A stretch of 64,000 bases of DNA from Lachnospiraceae bacterium (GTDB lineage Bacteria; Bacillota; Clostridia; Lachnospirales; Lachnospiraceae), in contig JAKVNF010000003.1 in assembly GCA_022483465.1 (NCBI GenBank), positions 818,501-882,500 of the forward strand. The letters are read 5' to 3'. The notes under the pieces are model-generated. The model did no database searches, was not told the origin of the DNA, and was given only the letters and a program-made list of their open reading frames with translations. The position numbers and the translations under genes are program-made. Shown here piece by piece: positions 25,812 through 36,140 of this stretch (positions are counted from its first letter, which is position 1; every line of letters starts with the position of its first letter).

Positions 25812-25853
25812 ATCTGCCCGGTGCGGCTTTGGCCGCAGCCGGGCAGATTTTTT
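25812..25853 (+). terminator. Strong terminator
   Basis: ATCTGCCCGG(T)GCGGC pairs with GCCGC(A)GCCGGGCAGAT around TTTG-type loop, followed by six T. Ends the transcript of the small membrane protein gene. Confidence 0.9.
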
Positions 25854-25861
25854 CGGCCAAA

Positions 25862-25896
25862 AAAGAGATCTCATCCAAAACGGATGAGATCTCTTT
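25862..25896. terminator. Bidirectional terminator
   Basis: AAAGAGATCTCATCC (25862-25876) pairs perfectly with GGATGAGATCTCTTT (25882-25896). It serves the converging minus-strand ACT gene. Confidence 0.85.
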
Positions 25897-25939
25897 CAAA
25901 ATCCGTGTCCGGCGCACCGGCCGGTTTGGTGATTCTGAT

Positions 25940-26344
25940 TTACAGGAGCTTGTAGCCCTTCCAGGTCAGGCTCTCCTCCAGGCCATCCGCCACCTCGGTG
26001 TGGAACACTGCGATCGGGTTTGCCTTGCTCCGGGAGAAGGAGATGTAGACGTAGTCCACGTTGACACCGGCTGCGGAGATGTCGCTGAGAAGTCCGTTCA
26101 GGCTTCCCGGGGTATCCTGCATGTCCACGGCGTAGACGCTGTCCACGTGGACCAGATATCCCTTTCCCTTCAGGATGTCATAGGTGCGCTCCGGGTCATC
26201 CACCAGCATGCGGATGATGCCGTACTCACCCGAGTCGTTGATGATCATCGCCTCAATGTTGATGTTCTCGTCCTTCAGGATGCCCGTGAGCGTGGACAGG
26301 GATCCCTTTTTGTTCTCCGCAAAGATGGAGATCTGCCTGATCAT
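25940..26344 (-). CDS. Double ACT-domain regulatory protein
   Basis: A 134-residue protein built of two ACT domains: residues 1-65 (ISIFAENKKGSLSTLTGIL, INIEAMIINDSGEYGIIRMLV) and 70-134 (YAVDMQDTPGSLNGLLSDI, VNVDYVYISFS). ACT domains bind amino acids or similar ligands and control enzymes. Stand-alone double-ACT proteins of this type are common in Clostridia, where they are annotated only as amino-acid-binding proteins. It is transcribed alone, and its neighbours give no clue to its ligand. Confidence 0.88.
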   Translation of the reverse strand: MIRQISIFAENKKGSLSTLTGILKDENINIEAMIINDSGEYGIIRMLVDDPERTYDILKGKGYLVHVDSVYAVDMQDTPGSLNGLLSDISAAGVNVDYVYISFSRSKANPIAVFHTEVADGLEESLTWKGYKLL

Positions 26345-26419
26345 TCTGCTTCCTCCTTGTGCTCTTCTGACATGATCCCAGAAAGTATAGCACCAGGCGG
26401 GCCGGCAAAGAAGGATTTT

Positions 26420-26671
26420 TCAGCAGGAGAAGCGAAGTCCGTAGAGACCGCCCATTGCCTTGTCGATCTCATTGCGCATGCCAAGGCACGCATCGGCCTC
26501 GTTGGCAAAGTGCAGGGCCCCCACCTTCTCCTTCCGGCTGCCGAAGTAGACCGAAAAGCCGTCCTTCTCCTCCTCGAGGCAGATCCGGTTTTTGTGCCCG
26601 CCCTTCAGGCTGTACAGCTTTCCCGGGACCCGGTGCTCCTTCAGATACGCTGCAAGTTCTTTCCTGGTCAT
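26420..26671 (-). CDS. Small conserved-looking hypothetical protein
   Basis: An 83-residue soluble protein (TRKELAAYLKEHRVPGKLY, ICLEEEKDGFSVYFGSRKEK, LHFANEADACLGMRNEID). The ATG is preceded by AAAGGAGGCAACC. The sequence looks like a compact alpha/beta domain, but I do not recognise the family. It stands alone, 75 bases upstream (on the minus strand) of the ACT gene. Confidence 0.7.
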   Translation of the reverse strand: MTRKELAAYLKEHRVPGKLYSLKGGHKNRICLEEEKDGFSVYFGSRKEKVGALHFANEADACLGMRNEIDKAMGGLYGLRFSC

Positions 26672-26793
26672 GGTTGCCTCCTTTCGCGTGTTGGCGCTTT
26701 TTAAACCGTTTTAAGTAGTTTTTGATACTACATGTAGTGTATCACATCTCTGCTTCCTGTCAACAGGAAGCGCACAAATTGCCAGAGGGTGTC

Positions 26794-26827
26794 AAAAATC
26801 CCGGACAGCAAGGCTGCTGCCCGGGAT
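26794..26827 (-). terminator. Terminator of the FMN enzyme gene
   Basis: On the minus strand ATCCCGGGCAGCA pairs with TGCTGTCCGGGAT and is followed by TTTTG. One unpaired base in the stem. Confidence 0.75.
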
Positions 26828-26882
26828 CTCCCGTCGGAAATATGATGCTGATCTGGCACGCAGGAACCAGGTCTTTGCCTCT

Positions 26883-27923
26883 TCAGAAGGAGACGTACTT
26901 GGAGGTCGGCTGGAACAGGCAGTTCTTCGTGATCTCCTTTAAGGAGGAGACGCCGCACATCTTCATCGTGTCGGCCAGCTCCCTGCCGATCTTCTCCGTG
27001 TAGAGGGCAACGCCCTCCTTCCCGCCGCCGTAGACGGCCGTGACATAGGGCCGCGCGATGAGGACCGCATCGGCGCCCAGCGCCAGGGCGCGGAAGACAT
27101 CGAGGCCCGTGCGGATGCCGCCATCCACCAGGATCATCATGTCCCCCTTCACCGCCGCGGCGATGTCCTCGAGGACCTCCGCCGTGGAAGGGGTGCCGTC
27201 CAGAACCCGGCCGCCGTGGTTGGAGACCACGATGGCGGAAGCGCCGGCCTGCTTGGCATCCAGGGCGCCCTGTACGGTCATGATGCCCTTGACGATAAAG
27301 GGCTTGCCCACCATCTGGATGATGTCCTTGAGCTCGAGCACCGTCTTGCTGCCCGCCGGGGGCGTGAGACCCTGCAGGAACGGAAGCCCTGCGGCATCCA
27401 CATCCATCGCGACGGCGATGGAGCGGGAGGCGCGCACCAGGGCGAACTTGTTCCGCAGCGTCACCGCATCCCAGGGCTTGACGGTCGGCACACCCACGCC
27501 GTCATTGGCCTCGATGGCCCGGGTGGCCGCCTTCATGACCTCGGCATTGGTGCCGTCGCCGGTGAAGGCGCAGATCCCCGCCTCCTTCGCGGCGCTGACC
27601 AAGATGTCATTGTAGGAGATGTCGTTGAGCTGATCCCCGTAATGGAGGTTGACCGCCCCCACGGGGCCCGCGAAGATCGGGTAGCGCATATGGCAGCCGA
27701 AGAACGTAAACGACGTATCCGGCGTCTTGTTCTCGGCGATTGTGTTCATATTGATGCGGACCTTCTGCCAGGCATCAAAGTTGCGGATCGCCACATCCCC
27801 GGATCCCTTGGCACCAGGTCCCGGGATCTGGTTGGTACATGCCCTGCCGTTGCACACCGGACATGCCTTGCACCAGGGGCCGATCTTGCCCCGTGCGGAC
27901 TCCAACAATTCCTGATATGTCAT
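26883..27923 (-). CDS. FMN-dependent alpha-hydroxy-acid oxidising enzyme
   Basis: A 346-residue TIM-barrel flavoprotein of the lactate oxidase/glycolate oxidase/isopentenyl-diphosphate isomerase-like group. Visible: FAGPVGAVNLHYGD near the N-terminus, KPFIVKGIMTVQGALDAKQAGASAIVVSNHGGR in short motifs (IVKGI, VSNHGGR: Lys and His of the active site), ILVDGGIRTGLDVFRALALGADAV as VDGGIRTG, and VLIARPY. An unusual N-terminal cluster, WCKACPVCNGRACTNQIPG, carries four Cys. It lies alone between its terminator and the groESL region. Likely reaction is oxidation of an L-2-hydroxy acid such as lactate, but the exact substrate is not visible. Confidence 0.85.
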   Translation of the reverse strand: MTYQELLESARGKIGPWCKACPVCNGRACTNQIPGPGAKGSGDVAIRNFDAWQKVRINMNTIAENKTPDTSFTFFGCHMRYPIFAGPVGAVNLHYGDQLNDISYNDILVSAAKEAGICAFTGDGTNAEVMKAATRAIEANDGVGVPTVKPWDAVTLRNKFALVRASRSIAVAMDVDAAGLPFLQGLTPPAGSKTVLELKDIIQMVGKPFIVKGIMTVQGALDAKQAGASAIVVSNHGGRVLDGTPSTAEVLEDIAAAVKGDMMILVDGGIRTGLDVFRALALGADAVLIARPYVTAVYGGGKEGVALYTEKIGRELADTMKMCGVSSLKEITKNCLFQPTSKYVSF

Positions 27924-28180
27924 GTTTTTTCCCTCCTGTACCTTGCTCCCTCAATCGGCGCAAAAATCTTGATTTTCCCGCCGGAATCATTATAGCACCG
28001 AAGGAAGATTAAACAATTCGAATGGAAGGATTCCGGGCGGGGGGCGATTGGCGGCGTATTGAGAAATCGTAAACAATTCGTGAAATCTTCCTTTCCGTTC
28101 CCGAGTTAGGGAATTTGAGATAATAAGAGATATCACGAGTATACACGAGGATAAATCAGGATATCTACCTGCAGATATGT

Positions 28181-28209
28181 TTGCAATCACCCCCCGCAGA
28201 ACTTAATAT
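28181..28209 (+). promoter_or_regulatory. groESL promoter
   Basis: TTGCAA (28181-28186), 17-bp spacer, TAATAT (28204-28209). It lies immediately before the CIRCE operator. Confidence 0.75.
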
Positions 28210-28221
28210 ACCATACAGATG

Positions 28222-28248
28222 TTAGCACTCAAGTTGAATGAGTGCTAA
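28222..28248 (+). promoter_or_regulatory. CIRCE operator for HrcA
   Basis: TTAGCACTC-N9-GAGTGCTAA, a perfect match to the CIRCE inverted repeat. HrcA binds here and represses groESL until heat or protein damage inactivates it. The site covers the likely transcription start. Confidence 0.97.
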
Positions 28249-28300
28249 CAATGAAGAGGATACGAATTGAAACGTACCATTCGTTCAGGAGGTGTATATC

Positions 28301-28600
28301 ATGAAGTTAGTTCCGTTGGAAGACAGAGTCGTCTTAAAGCAGCTTGAGGCGGAGACCACAACCGCATCCGGAATCGTCATCCCCGGTGCCGACAAGGAGA
28401 AGCCCCAGCAGGCGGAAGTCCTTGCCGTTGGCCCCGGAAAGACCACCGAGGAGGGCAAGCTCATCCCGATGAACGTCAAGGTCGGCGATAAGGTTGTCTT
28501 CTCCAAGTACAGTGGAACCGAGGTCAAGCTCTCCGACAAGGAAGATGACAAGGTCACCATCGTGAGACAGAGCGACATCCTCGCCATCATTGAGGACTGA
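28301..28600 (+). CDS. groES: Co-chaperonin GroES
   Basis: The 99-residue lid of the GroEL chaperonin. The N-terminal [14 protein letters not shown], the mobile loop around [18 protein letters not shown] in short form (SGIVIP) and the C-terminal DILAII are standard. ATG 28301 is chosen because AGGAGG lies 9 bases upstream and the KLVPLEDR start is conserved. It is the first gene of the CIRCE-controlled operon; groEL follows after 80 bases. Confidence 0.97.
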   Translation: MKLVPLEDRVVLKQLEAETTTASGIVIPGADKEKPQQAEVLAVGPGKTTEEGKLIPMNVKVGDKVVFSKYSGTEVKLSDKEDDKVTIVRQSDILAIIED

Positions 28601-28623
28601 GCATCACCGTTACAACTGAATAG

Positions 28624-30374
<1,751 letters not shown>

Positions 30375-30544
30375 GTCGTTTGTTCAAGCATGCTGAGAAA
30401 CATTCCGGAGCGATGGTGGGTTCCCATTTCTTCAGATCCTGATGGCAGGTTTGTCTGAACATCTTCCCCAGAGCATATGACACATACCGCCGGGTGAACG
30501 CGCAGCATGATTTCGATCTGTGTCCCCCGCTTCGCGACTGCGCA

Positions 30545-30573
30545 TTGACATCTTTTCCGGAGCAAGGTATCAT
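30545..30573 (+). promoter_or_regulatory. Promoter of the ATPase/TOPRIM gene pair
   Basis: TTGACA (30545-30550), 17-bp spacer, TATCAT (30568-30573), 35 bases before the ATPase ATG. It gives the module its own expression. The remaining part of the gap 30375-30607 shows no gene. Confidence 0.7.
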
Positions 30574-30607
30574 AGCTTCGTAAATCACGATTTTATGGGG
30601 AGTGATA

Positions 30608-31702
30608 ATGATCATACTGGATGTCACGTTAAAGCATGTTTATGGATTTGACGATTTCCATATCAATTTTTCCTATCCGAGAAAACTATCCACGTCTCTT
30701 CTTGGCGATGAGACGTTGAAGGGAAGAGATCGCTTTCGTTATAAAAAAGCGGTTATTCTGATGGGTACAAATGCCACTGGCAAGACCAGCCTGGGCAGGG
30801 CACTGTTGACCATATTCCGATCGGTGAGGGAAGCAAATGAAGCGGTGCTGCGCGATCTGGCATCAGGGAATGCCGCAGCTGAATTTCAGGTGGATTTTGT
30901 GAATGAGGGATATACGCTGCAGCGTCTTTCCGGTACCGTAGAGCACGAGAATGTAGACATTCACTATTTTTCCGCTGATATCGCGGAAACGGATTCTTAC
31001 GAAATGACTGCGGCAAAGCTTCGGGACAGAACAGAAGAAGTGAATGGCAGTTTTAAGCGCCTGAGAAAAATGGTCGGAGCACCTGCTTATCGTTTTGCAT
31101 ATCCTGAAATTGAGAAGTCTCTCAAAGTGTCAGGAATCGATCAGAAAGAACTGCTCAAAACGCTTCGCGCTGTGATCGGGACACTCGACCCTACCCTTAC
31201 GGATATTTCGATTGCCCGCGATTTAAAAGACTCTTTTGTAATCCGGCGAAGAGGCGAGGAAATCATCATTCAGGAAGGAAAACTCCTGAACCGGGATCTT
31301 CTGTCGAGCGGAACCGCAGAGGGCATTGATGTTGCTATTTTTTTAGCTTCCATGCTTTCCCATAAGAACTGTTTTTATTACTGCGATGAGCATTTTTCAT
31401 ACATAGAGAGCGACATCGAGAAGAGAATATTCGGGCTGATGGTAGAGCGGCTGGAAGGAGACAGCCAGTTGATTTTCACGACGCACAACACCGATATGTT
31501 GAACCTGAATCTTCCAAAACACACATTTGCCTTCATGAAGAAAGAAATCGATGCCGGGAAATACATCGTCTCTGTCACCTTTGCCTCTGACATTCTGAAG
31601 AGGAATACGGATTCCATCAAGTGCGCAATGGAGAACGATATTTTTGATTCCCTGCCAGACGACACACTACTGGATAGTCTGGAGGTTGAGACAGATGACT
31701 AA
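30608..31702 (+). CDS. ABC/SMC-like AAA ATPase of a probable defence module
   Basis: A 364-residue soluble ATPase of the AAA_21/OLD-like class. Walker A is GTNATGKTSLG (about residue 55), the signature-like block LLSSGTAEGIDVAIF (about 235), Walker B FYYCDEHFSY and the switch histidine IFTTHNTDML. Between them lies a long insertion (residues 70-230) replacing a coiled coil. ATG 30608 has GGGGAG 5 bases upstream; a GTG at 30602 is possible. It overlaps the next gene by 8 bases, so the two are translationally coupled. Paired ATPase + TOPRIM proteins of this architecture occur in abortive-infection systems such as AbiL and PARIS; that link is by layout, not by close sequence matching. Codons are AT-richer than in neighbouring genes. 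Confidence 0.8.
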   Translation: MIILDVTLKHVYGFDDFHINFSYPRKLSTSLLGDETLKGRDRFRYKKAVILMGTNATGKTSLGRALLTIFRSVREANEAVLRDLASGNAAAEFQVDFVNEGYTLQRLSGTVEHENVDIHYFSADIAETDSYEMTAAKLRDRTEEVNGSFKRLRKMVGAPAYRFAYPEIEKSLKVSGIDQKELLKTLRAVIGTLDPTLTDISIARDLKDSFVIRRRGEEIIIQEGKLLNRDLLSSGTAEGIDVAIFLASMLSHKNCFYYCDEHFSYIESDIEKRIFGLMVERLEGDSQLIFTTHNTDMLNLNLPKHTFAFMKKEIDAGKYIVSVTFASDILKRNTDSIKCAMENDIFDSLPDDTLLDSLEVETDD

Positions 31703-32219
31703 TCGAAAGTATTACTATTTCGTGGAAGGGCAATGTGAAGAAAAGCTGGTAAAGGCTCTTAAATTGAATCCGGCATTATTGATGCCTGGAAAAGTCAAAA
31801 TATTTAATGTTGTGCAGAATATAATTTCTCTTTCGATTTTGATGTCTATCGAGCCCGGGAGTGCTGCAGTTCTGATATTTGATACAGATAAAGCTGAGAC
31901 AGATCATCTGAAATCGAATATCAATTCCTTGAAGAAACGCTGTTCCGGAGTTGATGTTCTCACAATCCTGCAGGTATTAAATTTCGAAGATGAGATAGAA
32001 CGAGCTACAGATGTGAAAAATGCGGAAAACCTCACGAAAAGCAAGACGGTAGAGGATTTTAAAAGCACTGTCAACCGAATAAAAGATGTCGATTTTCGAA
32101 GGATGTTAGAGCGTCACCGTCTTGACATGAATGAACTCTGGGAAAAAAGCCGCCCGAAGCGTTCCGATTCATTGCGCAGGACGCAAAGAAGATTAAAACC
32201 TGAACACAGGATTCCATAG
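31695..32219 (+). CDS. TOPRIM/RloB-like partner protein, probable C-terminal frameshift
   Basis: A 174-residue protein whose N-terminus KYYYFVEGQCEEKLVKAL carries the first Glu of a TOPRIM-type nuclease site and whose LIFDTDKAETD carries the DxD pair. LQVLNFEDEIERAT may be the later RloB-type core. GGAGG lies 10 bases before ATG 31695. The frame as read ends in a basic tail (RPKRSDSLRRTQRRLK) that looks unnatural, while the -1 frame after the A6 run at 32143-32148 reads KPPEAFRFIAQDAKKIKT and stops at 32201-32203, a much more protein-like end. A one-base loss in the A-run, or slippage there, is therefore likely. Function as effector nuclease of the ATPase is inferred. Confidence 0.7.
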   Translation: MTNRKYYYFVEGQCEEKLVKALKLNPALLMPGKVKIFNVVQNIISLSILMSIEPGSAAVLIFDTDKAETDHLKSNINSLKKRCSGVDVLTILQVLNFEDEIERATDVKNAENLTKSKTVEDFKSTVNRIKDVDFRRMLERHRLDMNELWEKSRPKRSDSLRRTQRRLKPEHRIP

Positions 32220-32276
32220 CAGAACACTCTGAGAAAGAGGAAGGAAGCCGCACCAGGACCGCTGATATGAGAAAAA

Positions 32277-32384
32277 CCGCTCCCGCACAGCCCGGCGCAG
32301 GCATGGACTATTGATGCCCACTGACTAAACCAAACAGTCCGTATCCAAAAGATCCGGAGGCAGTCTCTGCCTCCGGATCTTTTT
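32277..32384 (+). repeat. Direct repeat, copy 2: displaced groEL tail plus terminator
   Basis: Repeats the last codons of groEL (encoding [11 protein letters not shown] and stop, out of context), the short trailer and the perfect terminator stem (32348-32363 with 32367-32382, TTTTT). It also ends transcription of the ATPase/TOPRIM pair. Confidence 0.9.
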
Positions 32385-32498
32385 GCGATTCACTCCGTGA
32401 AGGGCAGTCTGCAGGATCGATTCTGTACTCCCCGCGCGGCGCCTTCTAAGATGTTCCTGCAGGCATAAACAAGGTCATCATCAAACAGGAGGAGCCAA

Positions 32499-33570
32499 AT
32501 GAAATCATCGAAACTTGCTGCAGGCCTTGCCGCCGCGGTGCTCGCCGCGGGCACCGTTTTGGCAGGATCTTTCCCCGCCCTTGCGGCCGAGGCGCCGCTC
32601 TCGATTGCCGATCAGGGGTATTTTTCCGCGGGAGGCTTGACGATCACCTCCGATGGCACCTTTGATCCCTCCAACCAGTGGGAGGAGACCGGCGCCGGGC
32701 AGACGGCCCGCGTCGATCACGCCAACGTCTACTACCAGGTGCCGGAGGAGGAGACGAGACTCCCCATCGTCTTTTGGCACAGCTGCGGCCAGTCCCGGAT
32801 GGGCTGGATGACCACGCCGGACGCAGGAGCGGGCTGGTCAGATCCGTTTTTGCGGGACGGCCACGCGGTCTACCTCATCGATGCGCCCCACCGGGGCGAG
32901 GCAGGTGCCACTTCCCGTGCCGGCACCATCTCCACCAAGACGCTGGATCAGCGGTGGTACACGCAGTTTCGCATCGGCCGCTGGGAGAGCGGAACTTCCG
33001 TGGTCAACCCAGGTTCCCAGGTTCCCAATGCCCCCGCCTCCCTCGACCAGTTCTTCCGCCAGATGACGCCGGATACCGGGATGACCTCCGACATGGGCGC
33101 GGACTTTGACAACGACCTGGTCGCAAGGGCCCTGGCCGCCACAGTGGACGAGGTGTACGCGCGGACCGGAAAGAATTCGATCGTCATCACCCACTCCCAG
33201 GGCGGCGGCCCCGGCTGGACCGCGGCGGAGTACACCGACCACATGGCGGCCATCGTGGCGATTGAGCCGGGCGGGGCGCCGTCGGCAGACAGCGCTAAGT
33301 TCCAAGAAGATTCCGATCGCCTTCTTCTATGGCGATGACATCGACAACGGCGATCCCACCATCCCCGCCACCACCATGTGGCAGATGATGCGCCAGTCGG
33401 GCCTGGACTTTTGCGCCAACGATTGAAATGCCGGCGCCCCCTGCACCTTCTACGATCTGCCAAAGCTCGGCATCACGGGCAATGACCGCTTCATGTTCGA
33501 GTACCTGAACAACGCACAGATTCAGGACGTGGTGGAGGACTGGATCCGCACGAACGTCAGCGCCTCCTGA
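32499..33570 (+). pseudogene. Secreted alpha/beta-hydrolase gene with a frameshift and an internal stop
   Basis: Starts well: AGGAGG upstream, signal peptide (LAAGLAAAVLAAGTVLAG, cleavage near ALAAEA), then an alpha/beta-hydrolase with the nucleophile motif THSQGGGPGW and IVAIEPGG. At 33301-33303 TTCC appears to be TTC plus one extra C: the frame then goes wrong, while the next frame continues correctly (KKIPIAFFYGDDIDNGDPT, MWQMMRQSGLDFC). A TGA at 33424-33426 interrupts this second frame, after which APCTFYDLPKLGITGNDRF and VVEDWIRTNV complete the fold up to 33570. Relatives are secreted esterase-like proteins. With two lesions the gene is probably dead; a sequencing error could explain one of them. 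Confidence 0.85.
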
Positions 33571-33590
33571 TTTTCCACAGGATGTCCCAT

Positions 33591-33633
33591 CACCCCGCCC
33601 GGGGGCCGAAACGGCACCGGGCGGGGTGGTTTT
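33591..33633 (+). terminator. Terminator after the hydrolase pseudogene
   Basis: CACCCCGCCCGG (33591-33602) pairs with CCGGGCGGGGTG (33617-33628), followed by GTTTTC. Confidence 0.85.
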
Positions 33634-33666
33634 CGTCGTCCTGCGGGGCGCAAAGGGCGTGCATTC

Positions 33667-33696
33667 TTGTCATTCCTGCCGCCTCTGTGCTATAGT
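33667..33696 (+). promoter_or_regulatory. Promoter of the rel gene
   Basis: TTGTCA (33667-33672), 18-bp spacer, TATAGT (33691-33696), 55 bases before the start codon. Confidence 0.6.
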
Positions 33697-33751
33697 GCAT
33701 ATTTGGTAAAGTTTATCCATTGCAAAGTATAGACGGATTTTTGAGAGCAGT

Positions 33752-36127
33752 ATGTCAGAAGATAAGACCAAAATGGAATTTCTGCCGGACAGACAAAGCG
33801 ACACGCTGGGCAATGTTGCGCCGTCTGCAAAGCGGGAGGTCCCCGCGGCCCCCGCGGAGACACAGCTTGACGACGGCCATATTGAAAAGCTGGCGGAGTA
33901 TCTCTCCCCCGAGGACCTGTACAAGGATCTGATCGAGCGGGTGCGCAAGTATCACCCCTCGGATGATATCAGCCTGATCGAGAAGGCCTACCGGGTGGCC
34001 GCCAAGGCCCATGAGGGGCAGAAGCGCAAATCCGGGGAGCCCTACATCATCCATCCGCTCTACGTCGCCATCATTCTGGCCGACCTGGAGATGGACCAGG
34101 AGACGATCGCGGCGGGGCTCCTCCACGACGTGGTGGAGGACACCATCTGCACCAAGGAGGAGATCGAGCAGGAGTTCGGCCCGGACGTCGCCCTTCTGGT
34201 GGACGGCGTCACCAAGCTGCAGAAGATCAAGCTCTCCGCCGACTACCCGGACAAGACCGCGGCCCAGCAGGAGATGCAGGCGGAGAACCTGCGCAAGATG
34301 TTCCTTGCCATGGTCAAGGACATCCGGGTCATCCTGATCAAGCTCGCCGACCGCCTTCACAACATGCGCACCCTCCAGCACCAGCCGCCGGAGAAGCAGA
34401 AGCGCATCGCCCAGGAGACCCTGGACATCTACTCGCCGATCGCATCGCGCCTGGGCATCAGCAAGATCAAGGTCGAGCTGGATGATCTGTCCCTCAAGTA
34501 CTTAAAGCCCGACGTCTACTACGACCTGGTGGACAAGGTGGCAGAGCGCAAGTCCGAGCGCGAGAAATTCGTGCAGGAGATCGCCACCGAGGTGCGCGAG
34601 CACATCGCCCAGGCCGGGATCGAGGCCAAGGTCGACGGGAGAGTCAAGCACTTCTTCAGCATCTACAAAAAGATGGTGAACCAGGGCAAGACCCTGGACC
34701 AGATCTACGACCTGTTCGCGGTGCGCATCATCGTCAACACCGTCAAGGACTGCTACGCCGCACTGGGCGTCATCCACGAGATGTACAAGCCGATTCCGGG
34801 CCGCTTCAAGGACTACATCGCGATGCCCAAGCCCAACGGCTACCAATCGCTCCACACCACGCTGATCGGCAAGACCGGCCAGCCCTTCGAGATCCAGATC
34901 CGCACGTTTGAGATGCACCGCGAGGCGGAATACGGTATCGCGGCCCACTGGAAGTACAAGGTGGCCTCCGACGGCAAGCACATCGACACCAGCGAGCAGG
35001 AGAAGCTCACGTGGCTTCGCCAGATCCTCGAGTGGCAGCAGTCCATGTCGGACAACAAGGAGTTCATGAAGCTCTTAAAGAGCGACCTGGACCTGTTCTC
35101 CGACAGCGTCTACTGCTTCACCCCCAACGGCGAGGTGAAGAACCTCCCCGCGGGCTCCACGCCGATCGACTTCGCCTACGCGATTCACTCCGCCGTGGGC
35201 AACAAGATGGTGGGTGCCCGGGTCAACGGCAAGCTCGTCAACATCGACTACAAGATCCAGAACGGGGACCGGGTGGAGATCATCACCTCCCAGAATTCCA
35301 AGGGACCGTCCCTGGACTGGCTGAACATCTGCAAGAGCGCCTCCGCCAAGAGCAAGATCAACCAGTGGTTCAAGAAGGACCAGAAGGAAGAGAACATCAT
35401 CCGCGGCAAGGAACTCTTTGCCGCCTATCTGAAGACCAAGGGCCTGAACCCGGCAGACCTGGTCCGTCCCGAGTACGAGGCCGTCGTCCTGCAGAAGTAC
35501 GGCTTCCGGGACTGGGACGCTGTCATGGCGGCCATCGGCCACGGCGGCCTCAAAGAGGGCCAGGTCGTCAACAAGCTCCAGGAGCTGTACGAGAAGGACC
35601 ACGCCGCCCATCTGACCGACGAGGAGATCCTCGCCCAGGTGGCGGAGAACGCGGGCCACGTGCACCCCGGCAAGGGCTCGCCCATCACCGTGCGGGGCAT
35701 CCACGACGTGGCGGTCCACTTCGCCCACTGCTGCAACCCGGTGCCCGGGGATGAGATCGTCGGCTTCGTGACACGGGGCCGGGGCATCACCATCCACCGC
35801 ACCGACTGCTACAACGTCATGGCACTGCCGGAGAGCGACCGGGCACGGCTCATCGACGCCGAGTGGGAGTCCGGGAACGAGGACGCCGCCTTCGAGGCGG
35901 AGATCTCGATCTACGCCTCCGACCGGGCGGGACTTCTCTCCGATGTGTCCAAGGTCTTCACGGAGCAGAATATCAGCATCATCAGCATCAACACGCGGAC
36001 CAACAAGCAGGGCTTCGCGACCATGAGCGTCTCCTTCCACGTCAGCGGCAGGGAGGAGCTCAACGAGATCGTGAGCCGCCTGCGGCAGATCCGAAACGTC
36101 ATCGACATCACCCGGACCAACGGGTGA
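33752..36127 (+). CDS. relA: Bifunctional (p)ppGpp synthetase/hydrolase, Rel type
   Basis: A 791-residue long RSH protein controlling the stringent response. Order: HD hydrolase domain (residues about 60-215; HPLYVAIILADL, GLLHDVVEDT, LADRLHNMRTL), synthetase domain (about 260-400; RVKHFFSIYKKM, YDLFAVRII, GRFKDYIAMPKPNGYQSLHT, FEIQIRT), TGS domain (about 425-490; VYCFTPNGEVKNLPAGSTPIDFAYAIH in part), helical/zinc-finger region (VHFAHCCNPVPGDEIVG) and C-terminal ACT domain (FEAEISIYASDRAGLLSDVSK in part). The hydrolase HD residues are intact and the synthetase has the RFKD motif typical of bifunctional enzymes, so it should both make and destroy ppGpp. The metallo-hydrolase gene follows after 13 bases. 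Confidence 0.96.
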   Translation: MSEDKTKMEFLPDRQSDTLGNVAPSAKREVPAAPAETQLDDGHIEKLAEYLSPEDLYKDLIERVRKYHPSDDISLIEKAYRVAAKAHEGQKRKSGEPYIIHPLYVAIILADLEMDQETIAAGLLHDVVEDTICTKEEIEQEFGPDVALLVDGVTKLQKIKLSADYPDKTAAQQEMQAENLRKMFLAMVKDIRVILIKLADRLHNMRTLQHQPPEKQKRIAQETLDIYSPIASRLGISKIKVELDDLSLKYLKPDVYYDLVDKVAERKSEREKFVQEIATEVREHIAQAGIEAKVDGRVKHFFSIYKKMVNQGKTLDQIYDLFAVRIIVNTVKDCYAALGVIHEMYKPIPGRFKDYIAMPKPNGYQSLHTTLIGKTGQPFEIQIRTFEMHREAEYGIAAHWKYKVASDGKHIDTSEQEKLTWLRQILEWQQSMSDNKEFMKLLKSDLDLFSDSVYCFTPNGEVKNLPAGSTPIDFAYAIHSAVGNKMVGARVNGKLVNIDYKIQNGDRVEIITSQNSKGPSLDWLNICKSASAKSKINQWFKKDQKEENIIRGKELFAAYLKTKGLNPADLVRPEYEAVVLQKYGFRDWDAVMAAIGHGGLKEGQVVNKLQELYEKDHAAHLTDEEILAQVAENAGHVHPGKGSPITVRGIHDVAVHFAHCCNPVPGDEIVGFVTRGRGITIHRTDCYNVMALPESDRARLIDAEWESGNEDAAFEAEISIYASDRAGLLSDVSKVFTEQNISIISINTRTNKQGFATMSVSFHVSGREELNEIVSRLRQIRNVIDITRTNG

Positions 36128-36140
36128 GAAGGGAAGGGCC

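Noticed and set aside
32143-32149. Programmed -1 slippery site A-AAA-AAG in the TOPRIM gene
   Set aside because: The heptamer is present but not in the phase needed for classical tandem slippage, so a simple indel is more likely; kept only as a frameshift observation.
33424-33426. In-frame TGA in the hydrolase gene as a selenocysteine codon
   Set aside because: No conserved Sec-containing relatives come to mind, no clear SECIS-like hairpin was seen directly downstream, and the gene has a separate frameshift.
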